From positions 1 to 61,664 of the forward strand of contig CAIYVZ010000155.1 in NCBI GenBank assembly GCA_903929755.1: DNA of 61,664 nt, written 5' to 3'. The notes under the pieces were generated by a model. The model was not told where the DNA came from. It made no database searches and saw nothing but the letters and a program-made list of their open reading frames with translations. Below are positions 50,035 through 58,846 of the stretch, in pieces. Origin of the DNA: an uncultured Acidobacteriia bacterium. GTDB lineage: Bacteria; Acidobacteriota; Terriglobia; Bryobacterales; Bryobacteraceae. The translations under genes were made by a program, and so were the position numbers. The number at the start of each line of letters is the position of its first letter. Within the stretch, counting starts at the first letter, position 1.

Positions 50035-50572
50035 GGCGACCTTCGAACAGGCTTATCCGATTGCGGTGCGCGCCGCCAAAGTTCGCGCCACGGCGGCGGT
50101 GGTAAGCGGCGCGATCCCCGTCGCGGACCGGGAGGATTTCGAGCAGGAGGGACTGACAGCGTGCTGGCGCGCCCTCCCTCAATTCGACCCGGGACGCGCA
50201 TCGCTCCGCACCTTCATTGAGCGGGTCATCGCCAGCCGGATTTCCACCCTGGTGCGAACAGCCCGTCGATCACCAGTTCATCTGCCGCTCGATGAAGCCG
50301 GGCCGCGGCTGGTCGATTCCGAGGCTCGCGCTCGCGAATTCGAGATCGACATGGTCAGGGTCGGGTTGGCGCACAAGTTTCGGGACGAGTATTTGCTGTT
50401 CCTGCTGCTGCAGGGATATTCGCGCCTGGAGGCGGGCCAAAAGATGGGCCTGCCTCCCTCCACCATCCAAGGGCGGATCCTCCGATTGCGCCGAATCCTC
50501 AGCGACGCCGGATTCGCGCCGAACGGAGAGGCCAATGCCAGGCCCCGCGTTTTCGAAGGGGGTGGCCGATGA
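50027..50572 (+). CDS. Sigma-70-like factor (ECF type) encoded in the phage-like region
   Basis: A 181-aa protein with a region 2-like part (DREDFEQEGLTACWRALPQF, then DPGRASLRTFIERVIASRIS) and a region 4-like helix-turn-helix (FLLLQGYSRLEAGQKMGLPP, then STIQGRILRLRRIL). This is the layout of small ECF/phage sigma factors. It may direct host RNA polymerase to element promoters. No anti-sigma factor is next to it. It overlaps its neighbours by 8 nt upstream and 4 nt downstream (ATGA). Confidence 0.75.
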   Translation: MVEATFEQAYPIAVRAAKVRATAAVVSGAIPVADREDFEQEGLTACWRALPQFDPGRASLRTFIERVIASRISTLVRTARRSPVHLPLDEAGPRLVDSEARAREFEIDMVRVGLAHKFRDEYLLFLLLQGYSRLEAGQKMGLPPSTIQGRILRLRRILSDAGFAPNGEANARPRVFEGGGR

Positions 50573-51579
50573 GCGCTCCCCGGATGACCTCGACCTACAG
50601 CATGCTGTCGTTGTTCCGGAATTGCCGGAAGGCTGCCGAGTACCGCTACATCATCGGGCTGACACCGAACGGCAAGGACCCGAATCTGTACTTCGGTGCG
50701 CTGATCCACGACTGCCTCCAGTTGTGGCACCAGCACCGTGATTTCGATGCGGCCATCGCCCTCATCGACCGTGCCTGTGCCGCCAGGGCCGCCGACGAAA
50801 GCGTACAGCGCGACTGGCATCTGGCTCGCGCCATGATGACCGGTTACGCGGCGCGCTATCCGCGGGAAGAGTTCGAGATCGTTGCGCTCGAGAAGACGTT
50901 CGAAGGCCCCATCGTCAATCCGGCAACCGGCGCGTCGTCCCGCAGTTTCACCCTGGCCGGAAAGGTCGATGGCATCGTTCGGATCGGCGACGCCCATTAC
51001 ATCCTGGAACACAAAACCGCAGCGACCATCGATGGCGATTACCTCGAGCGGCTCTGGACGGATTTCCAGATCACCATCTATTCGCACTACGTCGAGCAGG
51101 CGCTGGGCATCCCCATCACTGGCGTCATCTACAACGTGCTCGGGAAGGCCCGGCTCCAGCAGAGCAAGGGCGAGACCGAGGAGGAGTATCTCGAACGCCG
51201 CGCCGAACTGATCGAGAAGTCGAAGACCGGCAAGAGCACGGCGAAGCGGAAGATGCCGGAGACCGACGAGGAATTCCAGGCACGCCTGGCGCAGAAATAC
51301 GCCAACCCTGAGATGTTCCACCGGGAAAAGCTCTATCTCTCTCGGGACCGGTTTGATGTTCTGCGGGCGGAACTCTGGGAACTGAGCAAAGCGTTTCTCG
51401 ACGCCCGCAACCGTAAGGTCTTCTACCAGAACACCGCGTTCTGTTTCCACCACAACCGCCCCTGCACCTACTTCCCAGTCTGCCGCTCCAATGGCAATCC
51501 GAACGTGATCGAGAACTTCTACACGATAACGGCGCCACACGAAGAACTGCGCGTGCCCGCCAACGAACCCGCTTTCTGA
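50569..51579 (+). CDS. RecB/Cas4-like PD-(D/E)XK nuclease
   Basis: A 336-aa protein of the PDDEXK_1 family. The start TSTYSMLSLFRNCRKAAEYR (first cysteine) is followed by FGALIHDCLQLW, FTLAGKVDGIVRIGDAHYIL (Asp), EHKTA (E-x-K) and FQITIYSHYVEQAL (Q-x-x-x-Y). A late CFHHNRPCTYFPVC cysteine set completes a probable iron-sulfur site. Such nucleases pair with phage recombinases for end resection. It lies directly before a Sak4-like ATPase, consistent with a phage recombination cassette. It is not closely similar to the nuclease in the defence operon. Confidence 0.87.
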   Translation: MSAPRMTSTYSMLSLFRNCRKAAEYRYIIGLTPNGKDPNLYFGALIHDCLQLWHQHRDFDAAIALIDRACAARAADESVQRDWHLARAMMTGYAARYPREEFEIVALEKTFEGPIVNPATGASSRSFTLAGKVDGIVRIGDAHYILEHKTAATIDGDYLERLWTDFQITIYSHYVEQALGIPITGVIYNVLGKARLQQSKGETEEEYLERRAELIEKSKTGKSTAKRKMPETDEEFQARLAQKYANPEMFHREKLYLSRDRFDVLRAELWELSKAFLDARNRKVFYQNTAFCFHHNRPCTYFPVCRSNGNPNVIENFYTITAPHEELRVPANEPAF

Positions 51580-51592
51580 AAGGACAAAACGA

Positions 51593-52363
51593 ATGCCTCT
51601 GCTACCAACGACGAAAACCGCACCAAAGAATAGTCTGGCCGATCTGACCGTACTGGCGTACGGACAGACCAAGATTGGAAAGACAACCCTCTGCTCACAG
51701 GCCGAGGGCGCGCTGTTTCTGGCCACTGAGCCTGGACTGAACGCCCTCGACGTGTTCCAGGTGCCCATCCTCAACTGGGACGACCTGCTCAACGCCTGCG
51801 CCGAAATCAGCGAGGGCAAACATCCATTCAAAACCGTCATCATCGACACGGTCGATAACGCCTACCGGTTCTGCACTGATTACATCCTGCGGAAGTTCAA
51901 GGTCGAGCATGAATCCGATCTCGGCTACGGCAAGGGTTATGCCCTCATCAATAACGAATTCCAGCGGGTGCTGACGAAGTTGGCCTTCCTACCGTGCGGG
52001 CTGTTTCTGATCTCGCACGCCAAAGAGATGGAAATGGACTCGCGCACCGGCAAGTATACGCGCGTCGTCCCGACCCTGCCGGACAAGGCGCGGAAAATCG
52101 TGCTGGGCATGGCCGACATGGTGCTGTTCTGCGATCTCGAGATCCAGCCCGACGAGAACAATGAACCCCGCGTCCGCCGGGTGATCCGAACGAAGCCGAG
52201 CATTTACTACGAAGCTGGTGACCGCACCGGACGCCTGCCGGAAACGCTCGATCTCGACTTCGCCAGTTTCGTCGAAGCCTTCAACGCGGCAACCAGCGCG
52301 AAGTCGGCCGCAAAGCCTGTGACCGCGGGCAAACCTGCCGCTCCCGCGGCGCCCAACAAATAG
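51593..52363 (+). CDS. Sak4-like/RecA-fold phage ATPase (AAA_24)
   Basis: A 256-aa P-loop ATPase: LTVLAYGQTKIGKTTLCSQA (Walker A about 24-31), VIIDTVDNAYRF (Walker B) and a GLFLISHAKEMEM sensor strand. This resembles the phage nucleotide-binding proteins related to Sak4 single-strand annealing recombinases. The C-terminus is an alanine/proline/lysine-rich tail of about 25 residues, as in proteins that recruit an SSB. It precedes a DUF669-like gene, which often plays the SSB-like role in such cassettes. Confidence 0.85.
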   Translation: MPLLPTTKTAPKNSLADLTVLAYGQTKIGKTTLCSQAEGALFLATEPGLNALDVFQVPILNWDDLLNACAEISEGKHPFKTVIIDTVDNAYRFCTDYILRKFKVEHESDLGYGKGYALINNEFQRVLTKLAFLPCGLFLISHAKEMEMDSRTGKYTRVVPTLPDKARKIVLGMADMVLFCDLEIQPDENNEPRVRRVIRTKPSIYYEAGDRTGRLPETLDLDFASFVEAFNAATSAKSAAKPVTAGKPAAPAAPNK

Positions 52364-52389
52364 CGATTCCAACAACAAGGAGACAAGAC

Positions 52390-52842
52390 GTGAGCAAATC
52401 AATCGATTTAGCGCAGTTTGACGACATGTACAGGACCGAAGCGGCTACCGAGCGGGACGACTTCGACACGATTCCGGACGGCAAGTATCAGGTGTCGGTC
52501 GAGAAGGTGGAGCTAACTGAATCTTCGACCGGCAACCCGATGTTGAAGTGGACACTGCGCATCCTGGCGCCCACCTTCGTGAACCGCTTCCTGTGGCGCA
52601 ACAGCGTCTTCACCGCCAACACGCTGAAGTACGTGAAGACCGACCTGCACCTCTGCGGGCTCGATCTCGGGAAGCTCTCCGACCTGCCGAAGCAGTTGGA
52701 AAAGCTGCTCGACATCAAGCTGGAGGTCACAAAGAAGACCAAAGGCGACAACGAGAACATCTACTTCAACCGGCGCATCGAAACCGCCGCCGGCGCCAAT
52801 CGCTACCAGCGGGAGGCGGGAGATGCCCTCATTCCTTTCTAA
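52390..52842 (+). CDS. DUF669-like phage protein (possible SSB-like factor)
   Basis: A 150-aa protein starting with GTG. IPDGKYQVSVEKVELTESST, then GNPMLKWTLRILAPTFVNRF and LWRNSVFT and a KLEVTKKTKGDNENIYFNRR segment, follow the DUF669 pattern seen beside phage Sak4-like ATPases; a single-strand-binding OB-type role is often proposed. It overlaps the ERCC4 nuclease gene by 20 nt. AAGGAG lies about 10 nt before the GTG, supporting this start. Confidence 0.8.
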   Translation: MSKSIDLAQFDDMYRTEAATERDDFDTIPDGKYQVSVEKVELTESSTGNPMLKWTLRILAPTFVNRFLWRNSVFTANTLKYVKTDLHLCGLDLGKLSDLPKQLEKLLDIKLEVTKKTKGDNENIYFNRRIETAAGANRYQREAGDALIPF

Positions 52843-53293
52843 TGCCGGGCCCGTCACGGTCATCGTTGACACGCGCGAGCAGGAACCGCTCGGGTTCAAC
52901 CCGGACCTGGTTACAGCGGTTCGCCGGGCGTTGCCGGCTGGCGACTACTCGGTGGCTGGCCTTGAGCAGACCGTCGCAGTGGAACGCAAAACTCTGGATG
53001 ACTTTGTTGGCACCGTGATGCATGCGCGGGGGCGGTTCTACCGGGAACTGCAGCGCCTCGAGACCTACACCCGCGCCTGCATTGTGGTCGAAGCCAACAT
53101 CGCGGATGTGGTCGCGGGCCGGTATCGCGGCGAAGCGCATCCAAACGCGGTCCTCGGCAGTGCCATTGCGATCTCGGTCGATTTCGGCGTGCCTGTCTTC
53201 TTCTGTTCCAGCCGGCAGATCACCTGCCGGTTCGTGGAGAGTTACCTGTTGCGCGCCGCCGAGAGGAGCGTTCATTGGCAAAAGTCGGCGTAG
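52823..53293 (+). CDS. ERCC4-type nuclease
   Basis: A 156-aa protein consisting of one ERCC4/XPF nuclease domain: VTVIVDTREQEPLGF (Asp), LPAGDYSVAGLEQTVAVERK (GD-x-n-ERK catalytic motif), then LDDFVGTVMHARGRFYRELQ and the final FVESYLLRAAERS. It has no helix-hairpin-helix or helicase part, so DNA targeting must come from partners such as the adjoining RecD2-like helicase, whose start lies within its 3' end. It probably nicks structured DNA during replication or recombination of the element. Confidence 0.9.
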   Translation: MPSFLSNAGPVTVIVDTREQEPLGFNPDLVTAVRRALPAGDYSVAGLEQTVAVERKTLDDFVGTVMHARGRFYRELQRLETYTRACIVVEANIADVVAGRYRGEAHPNAVLGSAIAISVDFGVPVFFCSSRQITCRFVESYLLRAAERSVHWQKSA

Positions 53294-55476
53294 TGCCCAA
53301 AACGGCGGTGGTCTCCGGGGTCGTGCAGGCCGTCTTTCACGCCGGCGCCAACTTCTGCGCGGGACGGCTGCGGGATGGCGACGGAGCTTTCGTCCGCTTC
53401 GCCGGCAAGGTCTTTGTCCGGGAGAATGAGCCGGTCACACTACGCGGCCGCTGGGAAGACCACCCAAAATACGGAACGCAGTTCGCGGCCGAGTCGATTG
53501 ATTCGCAGGTTGCCCTCGAACCGACAGGCCTCGCGAACTATCTCGCCAATCACCCGGACATTCACGGCATCGGGCCAGCGAAGGCGAAACTGATCGCGGA
53601 TACCTTCGGGTTGCGGTTCGACCGGGTGATTCGCGAAGATCCACAACTGGTCGCCCGGACTGCGAAGGTTGGAATCGACGCGGTCAGGGAACTTCGGCGT
53701 ATCTGGATCGAGGCGAGCGTTCTCAACGGTGCCATGACGCATCTGGCTTCGTATGGCCTGACTCACTTCCAAATCACTATGTTGGTCGAGAAGTTCGGGA
53801 ACGATGTGGTTTCGATCCTGCACGAGGATCCGTACCTCCTGATCAGGGAGGTCCCCGGGTTCGGTTTCAAGCGCGTGGACAAGATCGCGCGGAAACTGGG
53901 CGTCGCAAAGGAACTACCCTCACGGCTCCAGGCCGGAATCCTGTATACGATTCAGGCCGCTCTCGATGACGGCGACTGCTGGGTCGAATACGAGGATCTT
54001 CTCGACCGCGCCAATACTTTGCTGGTGCTGGACAACCTCGACAGCCGCGAGTTGATCGAACGGGAACTGGAGGGGCTGATCGGGGACGAACATTTGGTTT
54101 GTTGTCCGCATGAGCGCATCGTCGTCGCCGATCCCGAGGTTCATCGAATGGAGGAATTCCTGGCTGAGATCTTTGACCGGGCATGGAACCAGAATCCGCA
54201 TGCGGAAAGAGCGGACCCGACGGAAGCCTTCTTCGGAGCGTTGAATACCGAGCAGCGGGAAGCAGTGCAAAATGCCCTGGACTATTCCGTTTCCCTGATG
54301 ACTGGCGGCGCGGGCAGCGGCAAAACCTTCACGGTGAAAGCCGTGGTCGCCGCGTGCGAAGCCGCGGGCCTCAGCTTTGAATTGGTCGCGCCGACGGGGA
54401 AAGCCGCCCGCCGTCTGGAGCAGTCCGTGGCGCGTCCGGCGAAAACAGTCCACAGGCTGCTCGGGTTCAATGGGCGGGCTTACGCGAAGGGGCCGGACGA
54501 CAAAATCGACACGCACTTTCTGGTGGTTGACGAAGTCTCGATGGTGGATGTGCCGCTTATGTATCGGCTGTTTCGCGCCGTCGATCTTTCGCGTACAGCG
54601 GTGCTGCTTGTCGGCGATCACAACCAGTTGCCGCCGGTGGGTCCGGGCAACGTTCTGCGGGATCTGGTCCGGTCGAACGCGATCCCGACAACCGTACTGA
54701 CGAAGGTGATCCGTCAGGCGGGCGTGCTCAAAGAGAACTCGACCGCAATCCTCAATGGCGACGTCCGTCCGACCTGCGATGAAAAGGTTGCTGGCTATCG
54801 CCCGTGGTACGTGGTCAACAACTTCACGGACCAGGAACACGTTCGGATGTTCCTCGAAAAGCTGTTTAGCGAGGTGCTGACAGAGCGTCTCGGGTTTGAC
54901 CTTCTGCAGGATGTTCAGGTACTGACGCCGACCCACAAGGGGGCGCTCGGCACCGTCGAACTGAATACCGTTCTGCAGCGTCTGGTGCAGCGAAAGCTGT
55001 TCGGTGTGGATGCGCCCGGTGTTGCGCACGGTCACCGTCCTGAACTTTTGCCGCGCGACAAAGTCATCCAGACGAAAAACGATTACGACCTCGGCGTGAT
55101 GAACGGGGCGCTGGGCTTCGTTATTGACAACGATCCGAAGGCGGGGCTTGCAGTCGATTTCGACGGGCACGTTGTCACCATCCCCAGAGACAGCCCCAAA
55201 GCGTACAACCTGCAACTCGCTTACGCCACGTCGATCCACAAGATGCAGGGTTCCGAGTTTCCCTGCGCCATCGTTGTCGCGCACAAGGCGCATTCGTTTA
55301 TGCATCACCGGAACCTGCTGTACACCGCCGTGACTCGCGCCCGGAAGTCAGTCATCCTGCTCGGCGACAAATGGGGAATCGAGAACTGCGCCGGCAAGCA
55401 GCAGGTTGATAAACGGAACACATTTCTGTCGTTCCTCCTGAATGACCTGGTGGGCGCAACCGGGAAGGCGCAATGA
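53275..55476 (+). CDS. RecD2-like DNA helicase
   Basis: A 733-aa superfamily 1B helicase similar to stand-alone RecD2. The N-terminal OB-like and helix-hairpin-helix part contains HGIGPAKAKLIADTFG. The motor has MTGGAGSGKTFTVKAVVAAC (Walker A about 343-350), LVVDEVSMVDVPLMYRL (motif II), LLVGDHNQLPPVGPGNVLRD (motif III) and YATSIHKMQGSEFPCAIVVA (motif V), with LLYTAVTRARK at the end. The start is TTG inside the ERCC4 gene. Its stop overlaps the primase start (ATGA). It unwinds DNA 5' to 3' by family analogy. Confidence 0.92.
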   Translation: MAKVGVVPKTAVVSGVVQAVFHAGANFCAGRLRDGDGAFVRFAGKVFVRENEPVTLRGRWEDHPKYGTQFAAESIDSQVALEPTGLANYLANHPDIHGIGPAKAKLIADTFGLRFDRVIREDPQLVARTAKVGIDAVRELRRIWIEASVLNGAMTHLASYGLTHFQITMLVEKFGNDVVSILHEDPYLLIREVPGFGFKRVDKIARKLGVAKELPSRLQAGILYTIQAALDDGDCWVEYEDLLDRANTLLVLDNLDSRELIERELEGLIGDEHLVCCPHERIVVADPEVHRMEEFLAEIFDRAWNQNPHAERADPTEAFFGALNTEQREAVQNALDYSVSLMTGGAGSGKTFTVKAVVAACEAAGLSFELVAPTGKAARRLEQSVARPAKTVHRLLGFNGRAYAKGPDDKIDTHFLVVDEVSMVDVPLMYRLFRAVDLSRTAVLLVGDHNQLPPVGPGNVLRDLVRSNAIPTTVLTKVIRQAGVLKENSTAILNGDVRPTCDEKVAGYRPWYVVNNFTDQEHVRMFLEKLFSEVLTERLGFDLLQDVQVLTPTHKGALGTVELNTVLQRLVQRKLFGVDAPGVAHGHRPELLPRDKVIQTKNDYDLGVMNGALGFVIDNDPKAGLAVDFDGHVVTIPRDSPKAYNLQLAYATSIHKMQGSEFPCAIVVAHKAHSFMHHRNLLYTAVTRARKSVILLGDKWGIENCAGKQQVDKRNTFLSFLLNDLVGATGKAQ

Positions 55477-57923
55477 AAGCTCTCGACTTCAATCTGTCCG
55501 AGGTGGCCAGTTATTACCGGACGCGAACGCCCGCCGTCCGGCAAACGGGCCCCGAGTGGCGCGGTCCCTGCCCGGCACACCAGGGCGACGACGAGAACTT
55601 CGCCGTCAATCCGGAAACCGGTCTCGCTTTCTGCCATTCGCAATGCGGCCGCGGCTGGAACATTCTGCAACTCGAACAGGAGCTCACCCATCGGGACTGG
55701 AAAGAATGTCGTAACGAAGTGTTCGCGATCGTCGGACGCCCGTTGGGCGGCCCCGCCAAACTGCGGGAGATTGCGACCTATGATTACGCCGACGCGAAGG
55801 GCGAGTTCCTGTTTCAGGTGGTTCGCTACGAGCCGAAGACATTTCGCCAGCGCCGCCGCGTGGTGAAACTGGATGGCACGAGCGCGGGGATCAGCTGGGA
55901 GTACAACATCAAAGGCGTATCCCGGGTGCTGTACCGCCTGCCCAACGTAAGGGCCACCGATAGCATCCTGCTCGTCGAAGGCGAAAAAGACGTCGAGAAT
56001 CTGGAGAAGCTCGGCTTCGTTGCAACCTGCAATCCGGGCGGCGCCTGCAATCACCCCGGCAAGTGGCTCAAGAATTACACCGAGAGCCTCGAAGGGAAAC
56101 GCGTCGCCATCCTGCCTGACAATGACACGCCCGGGGAGAAACACGCCGAGATCGTGGTGCAGGCCATCCGCCATCGCGTGAAGGAATTGCGGATCGTAAG
56201 AGTGCCGACTGGCAAGGATGCGTCCGACTGGATCGCTGCGGGAGCGACGCGGGAAACCATCGAGCAGGCGATCACTGAGGCACCGATCATCGGCGGCCAC
56301 GTGACGGCCAGCAGCGCGGTGGATTCACCCCAAGCGCCAGATCACACGCCGGCGGGCATGACCTCAACGGATCTGCCTCAGATTCAGAGCAATGACCGTC
56401 CCTTTCGCACGATCTGCCGTGAGGCATTCGAGTCTTTGCAGTCCTCAAACGACCCGCCGAAACTGTTCGTTCGCGCCAGCCGGATCGCCTGCATAGAGGC
56501 CACTGAACTCGGCCGCCCTTTCATCGCCGATCTCGACGACACCAAGCTCCAGCACTATCTCGCCCTGTCCGCGGATTTCTATGAACTGTCCGGCCGCGGC
56601 GTCCGCAAAGAAGTGCCGCCACCATTCGACGCGGTCAGGAACATTCAATCACGCAATCCGTCGACCTGGGGCTTTCCGGTTCTCGAACAGGTGGTTGAAG
56701 CTCCCACACTTCGTCCGGACGGAACGATTCTCGCGACGCCCGGATATGACGCCGCCAGTCGCCTCTTTCTCGTCCCCTCCGCCGGCCTCGAGGACATCGA
56801 TGTACCGGATCAGCCCTGCCGCGACCATATCGAGGTTGCTCTCGACACCATCCGGGACGCGATCGGGGATTTCCCCTTCGTGGATCAGGCGAGTTACGCC
56901 AATGCCGTGGGCGCGATGGTCACCTCCGTATGCCGCCATATCATCAGCGGGCCGGTGCCGTTGGCTTTGTTCGACGCCACCACGCAGGGCACTGGCAAGA
57001 CGCTGCTCGCGGAAGTCATCTCGCTGATTCTCACCGGTCGCGCCGCGGAGCTCATGTCGGCCCCCACCGAGCCCGAGGAATGGCGCAAGCAACTGACCAG
57101 CATTCTGATCGAAGCCCGGCCGCTCGCGATTATCGACAACGTCACGGCCACGGTCGATTGGGGCGAACTCTGCAAAGTCATCACGAGCGAAACGCATCGC
57201 GACCGGCTGCTGGGAAAATCGCAGACCGTATCGGTGCCAGTCCGGTGTTCATGGATCGCCACAGGTAATAATCTGCAGGTCGCCGGCGACATGGGACGCC
57301 GGTGCTACTGGGTCCGCATGGACGCCGGGTGTTCGGATCCCTTCCGGCGCACCGGCTTCAAACACGATCGGCTCAAGGACTACGTGTTGTCGCGCCGGCG
57401 AGATCTGCTGATCGCGTTGCTGACGCTGGCGCGGGCATGGTTCGCGGCGGGTCAGCCGAAATCGTCGGTGCCGCCTGTCGGCAGCTTCGAGCGATGGACC
57501 GAAGTCGTCTCGGGGATTCTACAGTACGCCCAGGTGGAAGGGTTTCTCGGCAACAGCGACAAGCTATTCGAACAGTCCGACGTCGAGCGCTCCGACTGGG
57601 AAACGTTTCTCGACACAGTGGAAGATGCCTTCCATGCGTCGCCCTTCACGATTGCCGAATTCTGGGAGCGCCTGAACGAGAAAACGTACCAGGAACTGAT
57701 CCGACAATCGGTGCTGACCGAGCGCGCCGAGGAACTGCGGAATGTGTTACCAATTGATCTGACGCGCTCGATGGACCGCGAAGGTCCGTTCAAGCAGCGG
57801 CTCGGCGTCGCCTTCAATCAGCGTCGCGGACGACGTTTCGGCAAACGTCAGATCCGGGTGGAGCGCTGCACCGGAGACACCCACAGCAAGGTCGCCAGAT
57901 GGAAAGTGGTGGCCGATGCGTAG
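55473..57923 (+). CDS. Primase-helicase replication protein (zinc finger, TOPRIM, ATPase)
   Basis: An 816-aa protein. The N-terminus has a CHC2-like zinc finger (CPAHQGDDENFAVNPETGLA, then FCHSQCGRGW). A TOPRIM domain follows (about 165-260; ILLVEGEKDVENLEKLGF and AILPDNDTPGEKHAE, with PTGKDASDWI). The C-terminal half is a P-loop ATPase (TTQGTGKTLLAEVISL about 505-520; LAIIDNV; WIATGNNLQV), as in phage and plasmid helicase-primases. It probably initiates replication of the element. The dense 9-bp repeat array starts 7 bp after its stop codon, a usual place for an origin. Confidence 0.87.
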   Translation: MKALDFNLSEVASYYRTRTPAVRQTGPEWRGPCPAHQGDDENFAVNPETGLAFCHSQCGRGWNILQLEQELTHRDWKECRNEVFAIVGRPLGGPAKLREIATYDYADAKGEFLFQVVRYEPKTFRQRRRVVKLDGTSAGISWEYNIKGVSRVLYRLPNVRATDSILLVEGEKDVENLEKLGFVATCNPGGACNHPGKWLKNYTESLEGKRVAILPDNDTPGEKHAEIVVQAIRHRVKELRIVRVPTGKDASDWIAAGATRETIEQAITEAPIIGGHVTASSAVDSPQAPDHTPAGMTSTDLPQIQSNDRPFRTICREAFESLQSSNDPPKLFVRASRIACIEATELGRPFIADLDDTKLQHYLALSADFYELSGRGVRKEVPPPFDAVRNIQSRNPSTWGFPVLEQVVEAPTLRPDGTILATPGYDAASRLFLVPSAGLEDIDVPDQPCRDHIEVALDTIRDAIGDFPFVDQASYANAVGAMVTSVCRHIISGPVPLALFDATTQGTGKTLLAEVISLILTGRAAELMSAPTEPEEWRKQLTSILIEARPLAIIDNVTATVDWGELCKVITSETHRDRLLGKSQTVSVPVRCSWIATGNNLQVAGDMGRRCYWVRMDAGCSDPFRRTGFKHDRLKDYVLSRRRDLLIALLTLARAWFAAGQPKSSVPPVGSFERWTEVVSGILQYAQVEGFLGNSDKLFEQSDVERSDWETFLDTVEDAFHASPFTIAEFWERLNEKTYQELIRQSVLTERAEELRNVLPIDLTRSMDREGPFKQRLGVAFNQRRGRRFGKRQIRVERCTGDTHSKVARWKVVADA

Positions 57924-57929
57924 GGTCGA

Positions 57930-58244
57930 GTCCCCGCAGTCCCCGCACTTTTGCGGGGACTCAAAAATCGAGTCCCCGCAGGTTAACCCACTTCCCATCA
58001 ATCGTTTAGCTGGATTTGCGGGGACTGCGGGGACTGAAAACCGGGGTCGGGCTCTCTATGCGCGCGTAGTGCGCACACCATGCGATGTCCCTTTTTCATG
58101 TGCGTTGCAATTATCCATATGCGCGAAAGGTAGAAAAGAGTCCCCGCAGTCCCCGCAAATCCTTCTATGCCACTGAACAGCAATAAGTTAAGGTGCGGGG
58201 ACTCTCCAAATTCAGTCCCCGCAGAGTCCCCGCAGGTCCCCGCA
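57930..58244 (+). repeat. Iteron-like array: twelve exact GTCCCCGCA copies, candidate origin
   Basis: Plus-orientation copies start at 57930, 57939, 57972, 58140, 58149, 58215, 58226 and 58236. Inverted copies (TGCGGGGAC) start at 57952, 58017, 58026 and 58194. Three pairs are immediately tandem (57930/57939, 58017/58026, 58140/58149), and 57939/57952 and 58140-58157/58194 face each other. The 315-bp array flanks a less GC-rich centre (58085-58135). It adjoins the primase gene, so a replication origin or a packaging/regulatory site is likely. Confidence 0.85.
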
Positions 58245-58613
58245 AAATGTACCCCGATTGAAACAGTTTGGGTCTCGACGGACCTGAAAATGTGGTGGCC
58301 GCGTGACCCCTCGTTCATTGCGCGGGACTGCCAGATCGATAATCGATGCTTTCGCCGGCTGGATCCGGAATACTTCGCCTGGTTGCGGTGCCGGGTACTC
58401 ACCGTCAGCGCCGCCGTCGCGTCCGGTCGAGTGGCCGCCGATGCTTTCGAGGAACTGCGCAGCGCCTTCTATGCCGTTCAGGCCAGGGCGCTGGACACGT
58501 TCGGGGAGCCAGCACTCCGTGAGGCGCTTGGCCGGATCGACCCCATCGGCTACCGGCCGCCGTTGCCGGATCCAGTTGTTCCAGCAAATCGTCAACGTCG
58601 CCCGGCGAATTAA
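58167..58613 (+). CDS. Hypothetical phage-region protein, start uncertain
   Basis: The open frame from 58167 gives 148 aa, but its first 30 codons run through the repeat array and look noncoding (SPNSVPAESPQVPAK). The convincing protein begins near VWVSTDLKMWWPRDPSFIAR, so the ATG at 58290 (108 aa) or a nearby non-standard start is likely. The helical remainder (YFAWLRCRVLTVSAAVASGR, VAADAFEELRSAFYAVQAR) resembles small proteins from integrative elements of the same kind. If the early start were used, the repeats would be both coding and regulatory. Function is unknown. Confidence 0.55.
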   Translation: MPLNSNKLRCGDSPNSVPAESPQVPAKCTPIETVWVSTDLKMWWPRDPSFIARDCQIDNRCFRRLDPEYFAWLRCRVLTVSAAVASGRVAADAFEELRSAFYAVQARALDTFGEPALREALGRIDPIGYRPPLPDPVVPANRQRRPAN

Positions 58614-58846
58614 GCCCGCAGGAAAATATTCTGGGCGACGACCCGCATGAAAGTGTCCCTACCGGCGTATATAGTAATCGAACGGCGAGAAGCGATTTAG
58701 CACTCGCCGGGCATCAGCACTTGAAAACTCGGTTCGGCAGGCGAGCGCAAAGCGCAGCAGCCCGAAAGAGCACCCCACAGATTAATCGAGAGACGGGACT
58801 CTCATAAAACTCCTTCCCATCACTTCGACGTCCGAAGTGTGCCTGA

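Noticed and set aside
50278-51849. 523-aa minus-strand open frame across the sigma-like, nuclease and ATPase genes
   Set aside because: It crosses three coupled genes on the other strand and has no recognisable domain.
53920-55308. 462-aa minus-strand open frame opposite the RecD2-like helicase
   Set aside because: Antisense shadow of a gene with complete helicase motifs.
57930-58244. CRISPR array as an explanation of the repeats
   Set aside because: Repeats are 9 bp, occur in both orientations and have irregular spacing including zero; there are no unit-length spacers and no cas1/cas2.
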